A DNA stretch of 64,000 nucleotides from Acidovorax sp. 107 (GCF_003058055.1 NZ_QBTZ01000001.1:2560001-2624000), one strand, 5' to 3'. Shown: positions 16,052-25,964, counted from the first letter of the stretch. A program made the numbers and translations. The notes: generated by a model from the letters alone, not told the origin.

Positions 16052-17389
16052 TCAGACGAAGACGTCCACGGCGCGATCTGCCGCCCCACCGCCGCGCGCC
16101 AGCGAGACCGTGCCCCCAGGCACTGCAGACACTACCTGTGCCTGGCGCACTCCCTCTCGGGGGCGCTGCTGACCGGACTCCCGGCCCCCTCCACTGTCAC
16201 GTGCCGATGTACCCACGGACATGCCGGACAGCACCAATCCCTCGCTGCGCAACAGATCGCTCAGCTGCGCCATGCTTTGGTCGAGCAGCTCCCGCGTCTG
16301 CGGCTGGTCGCTGCGGAATGACACATGCGCCTCATTGCCCGACAGAGACACGGATACCTCCACAGGTTGGCCATCACGTTGCAGGGTCAACTCCGCGTTC
16401 TGGGTCTTCTGATTCACCCAGTAGGCGACCTGCTCGGCAACCTGTTCTTCTGTGCCGAGGGCGGTAGGGTCGGTCAATGTCGTTGCATCAGTGAAATTAG
16501 CCGACTCCACAGGCGAAGCGCCTGATGCACCTTCGGACCAGGCTCCACCGCCCGCGCCATCTTCATGCGAACGTCCACCAGCCGAGGCTTCTGGCGCGCG
16601 CGCTGAGGCAACAGCCGCCAACAAACCGTCAGGGATGGGCGTACCGGCCTCGGCCCCAGTGGGACTGGAATGGGCAACGCCTGATCGCTCGGCCACAGAG
16701 CCAACGGGCAACCCGGAGAACGCCCGTTCTCCCGCGGAGGACGCCAACGCTACCGAGCCGCCATGAATCGCGCTGGAATGCGCTGCAGAGTCCCGCACGG
16801 TGGCTAAACCCAGCGCTGCATCGGCCATACCCGCGCCACCTGCTCGTTGAGCGCTGGCACTCTGCAAACGCGAGAATGTGCGCCCCAATGCAACCAATGC
16901 TCCTTGCGAAGGCTCTTCCCTGAGGTCAGCAGAGGCATCCAGCTTCGCAGTCTCAGCAACCAAACCCTGGGGAATACCCCCCAGCAGCAGGTCATTGAGC
17001 GCATTGCCTTGCGAACCCGGCTGCGCCACCGCCGTGATTCCTCCCAAACCTGAACTGGCAAGTTGAGACGTCCCCAAGCCTGTCTGCCCATTGGCCCCAC
17101 CGGGCTCGTTCAGGTTTTGCATAGGTGCAAGTAACCCCTGCCATGCAACCATCGCTGAAGCATCTGCCGCAGCCAACGAGGCAGGATCAGCGCCGTTTTC
17201 GGTCAAAGGGATCACGGTATCGCCCGAGATCTCACCGTCCGACCCCTCCCCCAACGCCGCCAGCAGCGCCAAGAATCCGCCTGCGGCGGTCGGGTCGCCA
17301 GCATCTGCAGCCGACTGGGACGGCGATTTGGCGCGGGCCGCGTGCGCGGGCTGGGTCCCTTGCGAGGAAGCTACTTTGGTCGGTTCCAT
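16052..17389 (-). CDS. fliK: Flagellar hook-length control protein FliK
   Basis: Secreted ruler that stops hook growth and switches the export gate from rod/hook to filament substrates. The first 330 residues are low-complexity and rich in Ala, Ser and Gly, as expected for the disordered ruler part. The C-terminal Flg_hook domain is recognisable (EQVAEQVAYWVNQKTQNAEL, VEVSVSLSGNEAHVSF, LLRSEGLVLSGMSV). The ATG at 17389 (445 residues) is preferred over an in-frame TTG six bases upstream because AGGA is properly spaced from it. It begins directly after the fliJ stop. The extreme C-terminus reads AVDVFV. Confidence 0.9.
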   Translation of the reverse strand: MEPTKVASSQGTQPAHAARAKSPSQSAADAGDPTAAGGFLALLAALGEGSDGEISGDTVIPLTENGADPASLAAADASAMVAWQGLLAPMQNLNEPGGANGQTGLGTSQLASSGLGGITAVAQPGSQGNALNDLLLGGIPQGLVAETAKLDASADLREEPSQGALVALGRTFSRLQSASAQRAGGAGMADAALGLATVRDSAAHSSAIHGGSVALASSAGERAFSGLPVGSVAERSGVAHSSPTGAEAGTPIPDGLLAAVASARAPEASAGGRSHEDGAGGGAWSEGASGASPVESANFTDATTLTDPTALGTEEQVAEQVAYWVNQKTQNAELTLQRDGQPVEVSVSLSGNEAHVSFRSDQPQTRELLDQSMAQLSDLLRSEGLVLSGMSVGTSARDSGGGRESGQQRPREGVRQAQVVSAVPGGTVSLARGGGAADRAVDVFV

Positions 17390-17391
17390 AT

Positions 17392-17841
17392 TCAATTTTC
17401 CTGGCCTGCGGTGCGGTACTGCAGCGCGGCGCGTTCGTCGGTCTGCTTCTGGTCCCTGCGCAGTTGTTGCAGCGCGAGATCATTGCGCCGCTTGTCCACC
17501 ACCTTGCGCAGACTGGCCAAACGTAGCTCTGCATCCAGCAAAGCACGCTGCGCAGCCTGCACCCGAGCTGAATGATCACCCACCACCCCGGTCTGGATGC
17601 TGGCCGCATGACCCAGCCGGTCCATGAAGTGATAGTGGTGGTACATCACTTCGGGTTGCACGGCCGTGTTGGCCTTCATGCCCCAGCGGGACTCGGTTTC
17701 ACGGGCATAGTCCTGGAGCTGATCGAGTTGAGCGCGTGCCGCCTGCTCTGCAGCCAAGGTGTCCTGCAGCACTTGACGGGCCTCGTCCCGCTTGCGGGAG
17801 GCCACTTCAACGGCGACAGACAGGGCGTTGAGACTGGACAT
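17392..17841 (-). CDS. fliJ: Flagellar export chaperone FliJ
   Basis: Coiled-coil protein that sits in the FliI hexamer like a rotor shaft and recycles export chaperones. All 149 residues are predicted helical with heavy heptad character (LSVAVEVASRKRDEARQVLQ and KVVDKRRNDLALQQLRRDQ). Length matches the family (about 147). Sequence conservation in FliJ is low, so its position between fliI and fliK, with the usual spacing, is important support. Its start ATG is 21 bases past the fliI stop, and fliK starts two bases after its own stop. Confidence 0.93.
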   Translation of the reverse strand: MSSLNALSVAVEVASRKRDEARQVLQDTLAAEQAARAQLDQLQDYARETESRWGMKANTAVQPEVMYHHYHFMDRLGHAASIQTGVVGDHSARVQAAQRALLDAELRLASLRKVVDKRRNDLALQQLRRDQKQTDERAALQYRTAGQEN

Positions 17842-17862
17842 GAAGATTTACCTGTTCCGCCC

Positions 17863-19257
17863 TCAATGGTCCAGCACCGCCGCCATTGCGCCGACGCTGT
17901 GGTCCATGGAGGCTGCCTCGAACATGTCCTGCTGCAGAAAACCCGCCATCTGCGGCTGCAAGCGGATCGCCTCGTCCAGCGCGGGGTCCGAACCGCTCAT
18001 GTAAGCCCCCACCTGCACCAGATCACGGCTCTTCTGATAGCGCGAATACACTGCACGAAACCGCCGCGCCAGATCAAAGTGCCCGCGCGACACCACGTTG
18101 TGCATGACCCGCGATGCCGATTGCTCGATGTCGATGGCCGGGAAATGCCCAGTCTCCGCCAAGGCGCGCGACAGCACAATGTGGCCGTCCAGAATGGCAC
18201 GCGCTGCGTCCGCAATCGGGTCCTGCTGGTCATCGCCTTCCGACAGCACCGTATAGAACGCGGTGATGGAGCCCACCCCATGCAGACCATTGCCACTGCG
18301 TTCGACCAGCTGTGGCAGCTTGGCAAAACACGATGGCGGATACCCCTTGGTCGCAGGCGGCTCGCCGATGGCCAGAGCTATTTCCCGCTGCGCCATTGCG
18401 TAGCGAGTGAGCGAGTCCATGAGCAGCAGCACATGCTGGCCCTTGTCGCGGAAATGCTCTGCCACCGCAGTGGCATAGGCCGCCCCCTGCATGCGCAGCA
18501 GGGGCGGCGCGTCGGCGGGTGCAGCCACCACCACCGACCGCGCACGGCCTTCCTCTCCCAGGATGTCTTCCACAAACTCTTTGACTTCGCGTCCCCGCTC
18601 GCCAATGAGCCCCACCACAATCACGTCGGCCCGGGTGTAGCGGGCCATCATGCCCAGCAGCACACTCTTGCCCACGCCAGAGCCCGCAAACAACCCCAGG
18701 CGCTGACCGCGCCCCACGGTCAGCAAGGCATTGATGGCGCGCACGCCGGTATCCAGAGGCTCGCGCACCGGGTCGCGGTCCATGGCGTTGATCTGGCGCC
18801 GGCCCATGGGTTCGGACACCACATCCTGCACAGGTCCTCCGTGGTCAAGAGGAAGGCCCTGGGCATCCACCACGCGCCCCAGCAACCCGTCACCCATAGG
18901 CAAACGCAGCACACCAGCGCGCTGCACCGGTCGAGCAGGCTCTCCCAGGCGAGGCATAGGGATATAGGGCACAGCCGGCACCACGCTGGCGCCACTGGAC
19001 AACCCGTGGATATCGCCCGCAGGCATCAGGAACGCGCGGTCGGCAGAGAATCCGACGACCTCAGCCAACACTGGCGCATGTCCGGGCATTTGCACCATGC
19101 ATTGCGAACCCACGGGCACGCGGATACCTACCGCCTCCAGCACCAGGCCCGTCAGGCGAGTGAGCGTACCGCGCGTCTCCAGCGGCGTGCCTTCTGCAAC
19201 TCGCTCGCGCGCGTCGTCCATGAAGCGGTCCCAGGCGGTGGGGGTTTCAACGGTCAT
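17863..19257 (-). CDS. fliI: Flagellum-specific ATPase FliI
   Basis: Hexameric ATPase of the flagellar type III export apparatus, related to the F1 beta subunit. The Walker A motif is AGSGVGKS at about residues 191-198. The Walker B region is [20 protein letters not shown], followed by the family signature [17 protein letters not shown] at 19257 gives [12 protein letters not shown] and 464 residues, preceded by GGAG at good spacing. A second ATG two codons earlier has its GGAG too close. The start overlaps the fliH stop by 11 bases. The C-terminal QADMF-like region may contact FliH and FliJ. Confidence 0.96.
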   Translation of the reverse strand: MTVETPTAWDRFMDDARERVAEGTPLETRGTLTRLTGLVLEAVGIRVPVGSQCMVQMPGHAPVLAEVVGFSADRAFLMPAGDIHGLSSGASVVPAVPYIPMPRLGEPARPVQRAGVLRLPMGDGLLGRVVDAQGLPLDHGGPVQDVVSEPMGRRQINAMDRDPVREPLDTGVRAINALLTVGRGQRLGLFAGSGVGKSVLLGMMARYTRADVIVVGLIGERGREVKEFVEDILGEEGRARSVVVAAPADAPPLLRMQGAAYATAVAEHFRDKGQHVLLLMDSLTRYAMAQREIALAIGEPPATKGYPPSCFAKLPQLVERSGNGLHGVGSITAFYTVLSEGDDQQDPIADAARAILDGHIVLSRALAETGHFPAIDIEQSASRVMHNVVSRGHFDLARRFRAVYSRYQKSRDLVQVGAYMSGSDPALDEAIRLQPQMAGFLQQDMFEAASMDHSVGAMAAVLDH

Positions 19258-19984
19258 CGCCATCTCCGCGGTCCCCATCGTCCCAGGGAGACTGCAACCC
19301 CAACGACGCGATCGCGCGCTGCCAGCGCTTGTCGATGCTGCCATCCACGACCGCGCCCGCCGACTCCACCAGGCAGCCGCCAGCAGGTACGGTGGCATCG
19401 GCCATCCATTGCACACCGGGCGCATTGATCTCTTCCCGCAGGGGTTCGGCCATGGCCTCCATATCCACCGGATTGAGCCGCACCGTGGCAGGACGCCCCT
19501 CGTTCACCAGCATGCCCACAGCCTCCCGTACCACAGGCAGCAAGGCATTGGGGTTGACCGACAGCTCCTGGCGTACCACCTGGCGCGCGATGTCGCACGC
19601 CAGTTCCAGCACCTGCTGCGCCATCTGCTGCTGCATGTCGATCAGGCTGGCGTCGAGGGTCTGCAGCACGCCCTGCAGGCGCTGGGCCGCCTCTTGTCCC
19701 TGCTGGGCAATGTATTCATCCATGCGGCGCTGCCACTCCAGCGCGGTCTGTGCCTGTCCCTGGGCAAAGCCCTCGGCATAGGCATCGTCGCAAGCCTGCT
19801 GGAGCAGCGCCTGCTGTGCCGCTTCGTCCAGCTCAACCGGCAGTTCTGCCACAGGCTCCGGTTCGGGCTCCGGCTCCACCAGGTCGGAGCCATCCACCGC
19901 AGCAAACTTCCACTGCTTGAAGTCGCCGACCTCCTCGCTAGGAATGAAGCGCGAATAGGACCGCTGGTTAGACGAAGGCATCAT
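19247..19984 (-). CDS. fliH: Flagellar export ATPase regulator FliH
   Basis: Binds FliI and tethers it to the C-ring through FliN. The N-terminal 60 residues end in a Pro/Glu-rich stretch ([13 protein letters not shown]). A long glutamine- and alanine-rich helix follows ([20 protein letters not shown], with the GFAQG motif) and then the V-ATPase E-like C-terminal domain ([17 protein letters not shown]). The start at 19984 (245 residues) has GGAGG eight bases upstream. A second ATG directly follows it, and a GTG-initiated form would be two codons longer. The 5' end overlaps the fliG stop, so the two genes are translationally coupled. Confidence 0.93.
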   Translation of the reverse strand: MMPSSNQRSYSRFIPSEEVGDFKQWKFAAVDGSDLVEPEPEPEPVAELPVELDEAAQQALLQQACDDAYAEGFAQGQAQTALEWQRRMDEYIAQQGQEAAQRLQGVLQTLDASLIDMQQQMAQQVLELACDIARQVVRQELSVNPNALLPVVREAVGMLVNEGRPATVRLNPVDMEAMAEPLREEINAPGVQWMADATVPAGGCLVESAGAVVDGSIDKRWQRAIASLGLQSPWDDGDRGDGDDR

Positions 19985-20963
19985 CACCACCGCCTCCGAT
20001 CACGATCTGGCCTTCGTCGGACAGGCGACGCACCGTCTTGAGGATTTCCTTCTGCTGCGCCTCCACCTCGGACAGCCGCATCGGACCACGCGACTCGAGG
20101 TCCTCACGCAGCGCTTCAGCGGCGCGTGAAGACATGTTGGACAGGAATTTCTCGCGCAGTTCGGGCACCGCACCCTTGAGGGCCACGATGAGGGTTTCCG
20201 ACGCCACTTCCTTGAGCACCGTCTGAATGGCCTTGTCGTCGAGTTTGAGCACGTCTTCGAACACGAACATCTTGTCCATGATCTTCTGGGCCAGGTCAGG
20301 GTCGTAGCCACGGATGGACTCGAGCACCACGGCATCCATGTTGCCGCCCAGCATGTTGATGATTTCTGCGGCCGCCTTGACGCCGCCCAGAGAGCTCTTG
20401 CGGATTTTGTCGCCACCCGCCAGGACCTTGAACAACACCTCGTTCAGGTCCTTGAGGGCCGTGGGCTGGATACCTTCGAGGGTGGCCACGCGCAGCAGGA
20501 TCTCGCTGCGCTGGCGGTCCGTCAGGTGCATCAGGATGCCCGACGCCTGGTCGCTGTCCAAGTGCACCAGGATGGCGGCGACGATCTGCGGGTGCTCGTT
20601 GCGCAACAGCTCGGCCACCGACAGCGGGTCCATCCACTTGAGGCTCTCGATGCCCGAAACATCGCCACCCTGCAAGATCCGGTCAATCAGCAGCCCGGCC
20701 TTGTCGTCGCCGAGGGCACGCTTGAGCACAGCGCGCACGTAGTTGCCGGTGTCGGACACCAGCAGGCTCTGCGCCGCGGCTGCGTTGGAGAACTTGTTGA
20801 TGACCTCGTCCACCTTCTCGCGCGACACCGAGCGCATGCGCGCGATGGTTTCGCCCAGCTTCTGCACCTCTTTGGGCGAGAAATGCTTGAACACCTCGGC
20901 GGCCTCTTCCTCGCCGAGGGACATCAGCATGATGGCGGCGTCGTGGAGTCCTTGGTCGTCCAT
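19968..20963 (-). CDS. fliG: Flagellar motor switch protein FliG
   Basis: Top layer of the C-ring. Its N-terminal domain binds the MS ring protein FliF, and its C-terminal domain contacts MotA through charged residues. The 331-residue sequence shows the armadillo-like middle domain with EHPQIVAAILVHLDSDQA and the EHPQ motif that binds FliM. The C-terminal torque helix reads KNMSSRAAEALREDLES-like, with conserved charges (LREKFLSNMSSRAAE, then EDLESRGPMRLSEVE). Length equals E. coli FliG. It lies 30 bases after fliF and overlaps fliH. Confidence 0.97.
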   Translation of the reverse strand: MDDQGLHDAAIMLMSLGEEEAAEVFKHFSPKEVQKLGETIARMRSVSREKVDEVINKFSNAAAAQSLLVSDTGNYVRAVLKRALGDDKAGLLIDRILQGGDVSGIESLKWMDPLSVAELLRNEHPQIVAAILVHLDSDQASGILMHLTDRQRSEILLRVATLEGIQPTALKDLNEVLFKVLAGGDKIRKSSLGGVKAAAEIINMLGGNMDAVVLESIRGYDPDLAQKIMDKMFVFEDVLKLDDKAIQTVLKEVASETLIVALKGAVPELREKFLSNMSSRAAEALREDLESRGPMRLSEVEAQQKEILKTVRRLSDEGQIVIGGGGDDAFV

Positions 20964-20993
20964 GGTTGTCGTCCGTGCAATCGGTATCGGCCA

Positions 20994-22688
20994 CTAAACG
21001 GGGTCGCCGTTCAGCCAGGTCTTGAGAATATTGGCGACCGCGACCGGGTTTTCCTTGGCCAGCGTGCGCGCGTCTTCCAGGCGCAGCTGCTCGGGGGTCG
21101 CTGGCAACACCTCGTCCTTGCGGACGGGTGCCGCCAATGCCGGACGCTCGGGGGTCTCTGCTTCCAGTGCATCCAGCTGACCGCCAGCCACCGACTTGGC
21201 GCCACCCGCCTTGGCCGGCGCCGCGCCCTTGAGTGCGGGACGCACCAGCCCCATCAGCACCAGAGCGGCAAACAGAACCGCGCCGACCGGCCAGGCAAAG
21301 GTCTTGGCCAGGTCCACCACCTCAGGCTGCTTCCACAGCGGGGTATCGGTAGCGGGCACAGCAGTGACCTGGAACGGTGTGTTCATCAGGTTCACCGAGT
21401 CGCCACGTTCACGGTTGAAGCCAATGGTCTCGCGCACCAGCGCCGTCATCTGCTCGATCTGCTCGGGCGTGAGCGCCTTGGTCACGGTCTTGCCCTTGTC
21501 TTCAGCCGACTGGTAGTTGACCACCACCGCAGCGCTCAGCCGCTTGACGGCGCCCGTGCTTCCACGGACCACCTTCACCGTCTTGTCCACTTCGTAGTTG
21601 GTGGTGGACTCGCGCTTGTTGGACTGCTCTTCGGTGCCCTGCTGCCCGCCCGCATTGGGCGCGGGGTTGGCACCGTTAATGGGCGCTGCGGAGGGAGCAG
21701 GAGGCTGGTTGGCGACAGCGCCCGGCACACCCGTGGCGGTCTTGGTCGCACTGCCACGGCTTTCCAGCACTTGCTGACTGCGCACAGCACTGGAGTCCGG
21801 TGTCTGGTTGGGGCGGAATTGCTCGGAGGTGGACTCGGTCTGGGAAAAATCCACCTCGGCCGTGACCTGGGCCTTGACGTTGTCGCGGCCGACCACAGGC
21901 TCCAGGATGTCCATGATGCGGCGCGAATACTGTTGCTCCAGCTGCTGCACATACAAGAGCTGCTGGGCATTGATTTCGGCACCGGCCGTGCTGTCGGGCG
22001 ACTGAGAGAGCAGTTTGCCCGTGTCGTCCAGCACGCTCACGGCCGACGGCGCCAGCTCCGGCACACTGGAAGCCACCAGGTGCACGATACCCGCGAGCTG
22101 GGCGCGGTCCAGAATGCGCCCGGGGTGCAGACTCACCAGCACCGAGGCCGAGGGCTTTTGCTGCTCACGGAAAAACCCATTCTGGTTGGGCAAGGCCAGA
22201 TGCACACGGGCGCTTTGCACCGACGACAGGGCCTGGATGGAACGGGTGAGTTCACCCTCCAACCCGCGCTGGAAGTTCAGGCGCTCCTGGAACTGCGTCA
22301 TCCCGAACTTGCTGGATTCCATCAGCTCGAAACCCGCTACGGAGCCCTTGGGCAAGCCCTGAGTGGCCAACCGCAGGCGCACATCGTGCACCCGCTCCGC
22401 AGGGATCAGAATGGCGCCGCCGCCCTCCGAATACTTGTAGGGCACATTCATCTGGGACAACTGGGCCACCACGGCCCCGCCATCCTTGTCACCCAGATTG
22501 GAAAACAGCACCCGGTAGTCAGGCTGGCGCCCCATCACGACGGCCGCAACGGCTGCAGCCACCAGCAGCGCCACGCCCGCACCCAGCCGCATGCGCTGCG
22601 CCCGGTCGAGGGCGGACAGCCGCTGCAGCCAATTGGGGCTGGCCGGCGTCGGGAGCGGATTGAGAGGGACTTCAGCAACAGCAGACAT
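20994..22688 (-). CDS. fliF: Flagellar MS-ring protein FliF
   Basis: Forms the MS ring in the inner membrane, the base on which the rest of the flagellum is built. Two transmembrane segments are visible, near residues 36-53 (GAGVALLVAAAVAAVV) and near 445-465 (WPVGAVLFAALVLMG). Between them is the ring-building periplasmic region (EGELTRSIQALSSVQSARVHLALP, the YscJ-like domain). The C-terminal tail that binds FliG ends in ILKTWLNGDPV. The ATG at 22688 (564 residues) has GGAAAG properly spaced. An ATG four codons upstream lacks one. It heads the minus-strand block and is divergent from fliE across about 175 bases. Confidence 0.95.
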   Translation of the reverse strand: MSAVAEVPLNPLPTPASPNWLQRLSALDRAQRMRLGAGVALLVAAAVAAVVMGRQPDYRVLFSNLGDKDGGAVVAQLSQMNVPYKYSEGGGAILIPAERVHDVRLRLATQGLPKGSVAGFELMESSKFGMTQFQERLNFQRGLEGELTRSIQALSSVQSARVHLALPNQNGFFREQQKPSASVLVSLHPGRILDRAQLAGIVHLVASSVPELAPSAVSVLDDTGKLLSQSPDSTAGAEINAQQLLYVQQLEQQYSRRIMDILEPVVGRDNVKAQVTAEVDFSQTESTSEQFRPNQTPDSSAVRSQQVLESRGSATKTATGVPGAVANQPPAPSAAPINGANPAPNAGGQQGTEEQSNKRESTTNYEVDKTVKVVRGSTGAVKRLSAAVVVNYQSAEDKGKTVTKALTPEQIEQMTALVRETIGFNRERGDSVNLMNTPFQVTAVPATDTPLWKQPEVVDLAKTFAWPVGAVLFAALVLMGLVRPALKGAAPAKAGGAKSVAGGQLDALEAETPERPALAAPVRKDEVLPATPEQLRLEDARTLAKENPVAVANILKTWLNGDPV

Positions 22689-22863
22689 CTTGCTTTCCAT
22701 TAAAGCAGGCCCTGCAACAGACCTAGCGTGGGGTCGATTATTCGGTCACGCCCCCAAAATGTTCGCTGGATAAGCCGTCCGTTTGTCCATCTATTCAGCG
22801 CGATGCATGTTGGGCCGGTAGCTAGGATACGCAGCATACCGCCATTCCCCTACGGATACCGCC

Positions 22864-23175
22864 ATGGACCTTCGCATCTCCAGCTCAACCGCCCCGCTGA
22901 CGGGCGCTGGCGTCGCGCGCCGTGCCGCAGCGCCGCAAACCACGGGCAATGAAGTCGGCTTCTCCGGCGCACTCAAGGGCGCACTGCAATCTGTGAGCGC
23001 CGCGCAGAACAAATCGTCCGACATGCAAAAGGAGGTGCAAATGGAAAACCCCTCCGTGAGCCTCGAGGAGACCATGGTGGCCATCCAGAAAGCGCAAATC
23101 GGCTTTCAGGCCACTCTGCATGTACGCAACCGCATGGTGCAGGCGTACACAGACATCATGAACATGCAGGTGTGA
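22864..23175 (+). CDS. fliE: Flagellar hook-basal body protein FliE
   Basis: Joins the MS ring to the proximal rod and is the first protein exported. It is 103 residues, matching the family (104 in E. coli). The C-terminal signature is clear: VSLEETMVAIQKAQIGFQAT followed by LHVRNRMVQAYTDIMNMQV. The N-terminal third is variable and rich in Ala. It is transcribed alone, divergent from fliF, and is the only plus-strand gene in this stretch, converging on fliT across 324 bases that contain a repeat and hairpins. Confidence 0.96.
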   Translation: MDLRISSSTAPLTGAGVARRAAAPQTTGNEVGFSGALKGALQSVSAAQNKSSDMQKEVQMENPSVSLEETMVAIQKAQIGFQATLHVRNRMVQAYTDIMNMQV

Positions 23176-23247
23176 CGATGAGCGGGGCAGTGAGCCCTCG
23201 CCTCTCAACCGGCAACTGTGTGGCATCACGCTGCGCCAACACAAGAA

Positions 23248-23332
23248 ACTATATTTTTGATAGCAACAAAGGCATATCGCACTAGCGCTTGGTACGAATT
23301 AGGCTCAAACCCCTGAGATTTGAGCGTTTGTA
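23248..23332. repeat. Interspersed repeat with hairpin downstream of fliE
   Basis: This lies in the 324-base non-coding gap between convergent fliE and fliT. It contains the repeat core TTGATAGC (23257-23264) and arm CACTAGCGC (23280-23288). A 7-bp hairpin follows (GCTCAAA 23303-23309, TTTGAGC 23319-23325). The remainder of the gap, 23333-23477, shows nothing I recognise. Confidence 0.5.
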
Positions 23333-23477
23333 GACCGAAATTGCCCCCTGTGTTCAGCGCTGCGCGCCTTAAGAGCTTGCGGTTAGCACCGCCTGGCTAC
23401 TAGGCCAGCACCCCACAAGCCACTCAACCCCTATAGACGCCCCCTTCGACGGTCAGGCCACTGCCTCGCAACAGCTT

Positions 23478-23499
23478 GTGCGTGCCGCGCAGCACGCAC
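23478..23499 (-). terminator. Hairpin directly after the fliT stop
   Basis: Perfect 8-bp stem (GTGCGTGC / GCACGCAC) with a 6-base loop, touching the fliT stop codon. It could end the fliD-fliS-fliT transcript. There is no T-run, so intrinsic termination would be inefficient. Confidence 0.45.
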
Positions 23500-23799
23500 T
23501 CAATGCATCATCTGGGGCTGACCCTCGAACAAATGCTCAAACTGCGCGAGCCAAGGCTCGGCCAGGCAGCGGATCTGCGCATCGTTTCGCAATATGCGCT
23601 GCATGATGCGGGTCTTTTCACGGCGGTGCTCGGGCAGCAACTCGTGCTCTTGGGACTTGAAGCGCAACTGCTCGATCAGCACGGCACAAGCGCCTTCGTA
23701 ACGCACCACACCATCCCAGTCCTTGAGCTTGGCGGCCTCCAGCATCTTGGCGCTGCTGTCTTCAATCGCCTTGTAATAGTCAATCAGCATGTGGGACAT
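23500..23799 (-). CDS. fliT: Flagellar export chaperone FliT
   Basis: Small cytoplasmic chaperone for the filament cap protein FliD. In some bacteria it also binds the FlhDC activator. The 99 residues are mostly helical (LIDYYKAIEDSSAKMLEAAK, DWDGVVRYEGACAVLIEQL). The sequence family is weakly conserved, but the YxxI-D-W-D pattern, the length and the position two bases after fliS agree with FliT. It ends next to a hairpin. Confidence 0.87.
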   Translation of the reverse strand: MSHMLIDYYKAIEDSSAKMLEAAKLKDWDGVVRYEGACAVLIEQLRFKSQEHELLPEHRREKTRIMQRILRNDAQIRCLAEPWLAQFEHLFEGQPQMMH

Positions 23800-23801
23800 G
23801 G

Positions 23802-24251
23802 TCAGGCCTCCACCAGCACGGGCTGGCCCGAGACGGGTGCTTCGGCAGCACCTGCACCCGACTTCTTGATTTCATTCCATCCCGTTGCCACGGGCTCGAT
23901 CAGGCGCATGACTTCTTGCATCATGGCATCGTCGTTGCGGGCGTTGGCCAGGATCAGACGGTGGATGCAATAGTCGTAAAGAGCGCCCAGGTTTTGGGCT
24001 AGCTCACCACCATCCACCTTGTCGAGCGCCGTGTTCAAGCCCTCCTCGATGATGCGAATAGCTTTGGAAACGGCGTTGACTTTGCACAGCACATCGCCAC
24101 GCGCCATGGCGCCACGGGCCGTGGCAATGGAGTTGAGAACACCTTCATACAGCAAGCTGACCAGCTGGTGCTGGTCGATCGTGTGCATGCTGGTCTCTAC
24201 GTTGATGCGCTGATAAGCGTTGGCTGCACGGGGGCTGTAGGCGCTGAACAT
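23802..24251 (-). CDS. fliS: Flagellin export chaperone FliS
   Basis: Binds the C-terminus of flagellin in the cytoplasm, prevents premature polymerisation and presents it to FlhA. The conserved start AYQRINVETSMHTIDQHQLV and the central LLYEGVLNSIATARGAM motif identify the family. LYDYCIHRLILANARND follows. It is 149 residues, slightly longer than E. coli FliS (136), because of an Ala/Gly C-terminal tail. It lies 62 bases after fliD and two bases before fliT. Confidence 0.96.
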   Translation of the reverse strand: MFSAYSPRAANAYQRINVETSMHTIDQHQLVSLLYEGVLNSIATARGAMARGDVLCKVNAVSKAIRIIEEGLNTALDKVDGGELAQNLGALYDYCIHRLILANARNDDAMMQEVMRLIEPVATGWNEIKKSGAGAAEAPVSGQPVLVEA

Positions 24252-24313
24252 GCTTGCATCCTTGCTATATGTTGTTTTATTTATCGACCAACGTCGGAAA
24301 AACTAAAGCAAAA

Positions 24314-25747
24314 CTATCCAGACGACTTATTCCATGTCGTCACTTGCTGAGCAATGTAGGCATTCAGTGCATTCAGCTGACTCATCTGCTTGTCCAGTGC
24401 CGTGTAACGCGCTTTCAGGCTTGTTTCCAAGCGATCTGCTTGGTCGTTCACTCGCTGTATTTCCTGGGCATTCAACTTGAGAGACCCCTGAAGCAACTTG
24501 TCCTTGCTTGCAAAAAATCCGGTGGTGGACAGGAGACCAGCAGTCACAGCATTGATTTTTTCGGCAACACCGTCGTTGCCCCCTCCACTATCAGGCCCAC
24601 GGAACATCGCTTTGACAGCATCTGGGTTCTCCAGCGCCTTGTTCAATTTGCTCGCGTTCACCTCCAGATCGCCGGTAGGGGACAAGTTGGAGAGCCCTCC
24701 GGCAGACACAACTCCGATGTCCGAAAGGCTACGAAACGGACCAGTCCCGCCAGCCAATGACTGGATGGCATTTCGCAAAGCATTCTGCAAGCCAATCGCC
24801 GTCGAATCCCCCTGCAGCAGACCGGCAGTCTTGGTGTCCTTATCGTACTTCGTGATGTTGTTCAGCGCTTGGTTAAGCGTGTTATAGGCCTTCACAAAAG
24901 CATCAATATTGCTTTTAACTGCCGTGTCATCTTTAGCCACGGTGATCTCAACAGGGGCCGTTGTTACCTTGACGGCATTGAATGTGACACCAGCCACGGT
25001 ATTGACAAACTGATTGGTTGCAGAAGAAACCGCCATACCGTTGACCGTGGCTTGCGCATTGGCGCCCGCTTCAATTGCTGCACCGTTGACAAGACGCGAT
25101 AGCCCTGACGCATCTGTGTTGTTGCCATCCCCGTCGGTCACAGAAAGCCGAAACCCTGCGTCCGCACCCGTTGTTTTGCTACGCAGTAGCAATCTTTCGC
25201 CAGATGCATCCGAAAGGATGGTTGCGGTAACGCCTACGTTAGCGCCATTGATCTTGCCCGCGACATCGGACAATTTGTCGTTAGGGCCGATACCAAGCTC
25301 AATAGAAGTGGCCGTACCTGCTGCAATTGTTTGGGGGGTTCCTAGCTCCAACTTCAAAGCTCCCACACCCAGAAAGCCCCCCACCGGAAGCAATGGAGCA
25401 GAGGCCATGGTCTGGGCCTTGGCGAGGCTTTGTACTTCCACACTGAATGATGTCGCAACAGTGCCACCTGTGGCGGTCGCCGAGACATAGTCCGTGTTCG
25501 ACGAAGTCGTTGTTACAGCATTCCAACCGGTCACGCTATTGAGCTTGCTGACCGCAGCAGACAAATCGGAAACCATGGACTTGAGCTGCCCGAAGGTCGA
25601 TATTTTTGCGCTCACGAACGAAGCCTGGTCGTTCAACCCATTTGTCTTAGTGATTGGAATTTTGACCGCATCCACGGAGGCCTTGATGAGTCCATTGACA
25701 TCCACACTGCCACCAAGCCCCACGCCTATTGATGAAAAGCTAGCCAT
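24314..25747 (-). CDS. fliD: Flagellar filament cap protein FliD
   Basis: Forms the pentameric cap at the filament tip that folds incoming flagellin. The start is the ATG giving MASFSSIGVGLGGSVDVNGL (477 residues), with AGGAG well spaced. The longer frame upstream is not conserved. The N-terminal FliD_N domain covers about the first 100 residues (LKSMVSDLSAAVSKLNSVTGW). The FliD_C domain includes VDAFVKAYNTLNQALN, and the C-terminal coiled coil runs near LETSLKARYTALDKQMSQLN. Codon use looks somewhat less GC-biased than neighbouring structural genes. It is downstream of flagellin fliC1, behind a strong terminator, so it probably has its own promoter. Confidence 0.95.
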   Translation of the reverse strand: MASFSSIGVGLGGSVDVNGLIKASVDAVKIPITKTNGLNDQASFVSAKISTFGQLKSMVSDLSAAVSKLNSVTGWNAVTTTSSNTDYVSATATGGTVATSFSVEVQSLAKAQTMASAPLLPVGGFLGVGALKLELGTPQTIAAGTATSIELGIGPNDKLSDVAGKINGANVGVTATILSDASGERLLLRSKTTGADAGFRLSVTDGDGNNTDASGLSRLVNGAAIEAGANAQATVNGMAVSSATNQFVNTVAGVTFNAVKVTTAPVEITVAKDDTAVKSNIDAFVKAYNTLNQALNNITKYDKDTKTAGLLQGDSTAIGLQNALRNAIQSLAGGTGPFRSLSDIGVVSAGGLSNLSPTGDLEVNASKLNKALENPDAVKAMFRGPDSGGGNDGVAEKINAVTAGLLSTTGFFASKDKLLQGSLKLNAQEIQRVNDQADRLETSLKARYTALDKQMSQLNALNAYIAQQVTTWNKSSG

Positions 25748-25873
25748 GATCCATCTCCTAAAAGCGTTGCGGGTTACAGCCAAGAATTATCGAAGACCTT
25801 TACGCCGACAGCCTGCAAAAAAACACCTGAGAACCCTGCCAATCTACCGCCTTGCGTTATTCTTTGCAAAGGC

Positions 25874-25906
25874 AAAAAAGCGGCGGCGAATCAATCACCG
25901 CCGCTT
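25874..25906 (-). terminator. Rho-independent terminator of flagellin gene 1
   Basis: On the minus strand a 9-bp GC-rich stem (AAGCGGCGG / CCGCCGCTT) with an 11-base loop is followed by a run of T, about 60 bases after the flagellin stop. This is the clearest intrinsic terminator in the window on this strand. Confidence 0.88.
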
Positions 25907-25964
25907 CGCACCCAAAACCCGTGCCCCAAAGGGCTGCGAGTTCCGGGTAGCCGATGAGCGCCTA

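Noticed and set aside
20526..22703. A 725-codon open frame on the plus strand opposite fliF and fliG
   Set aside because: Same reason: antisense to clear structural genes, low-complexity composition and no ribosome site or conserved motif.
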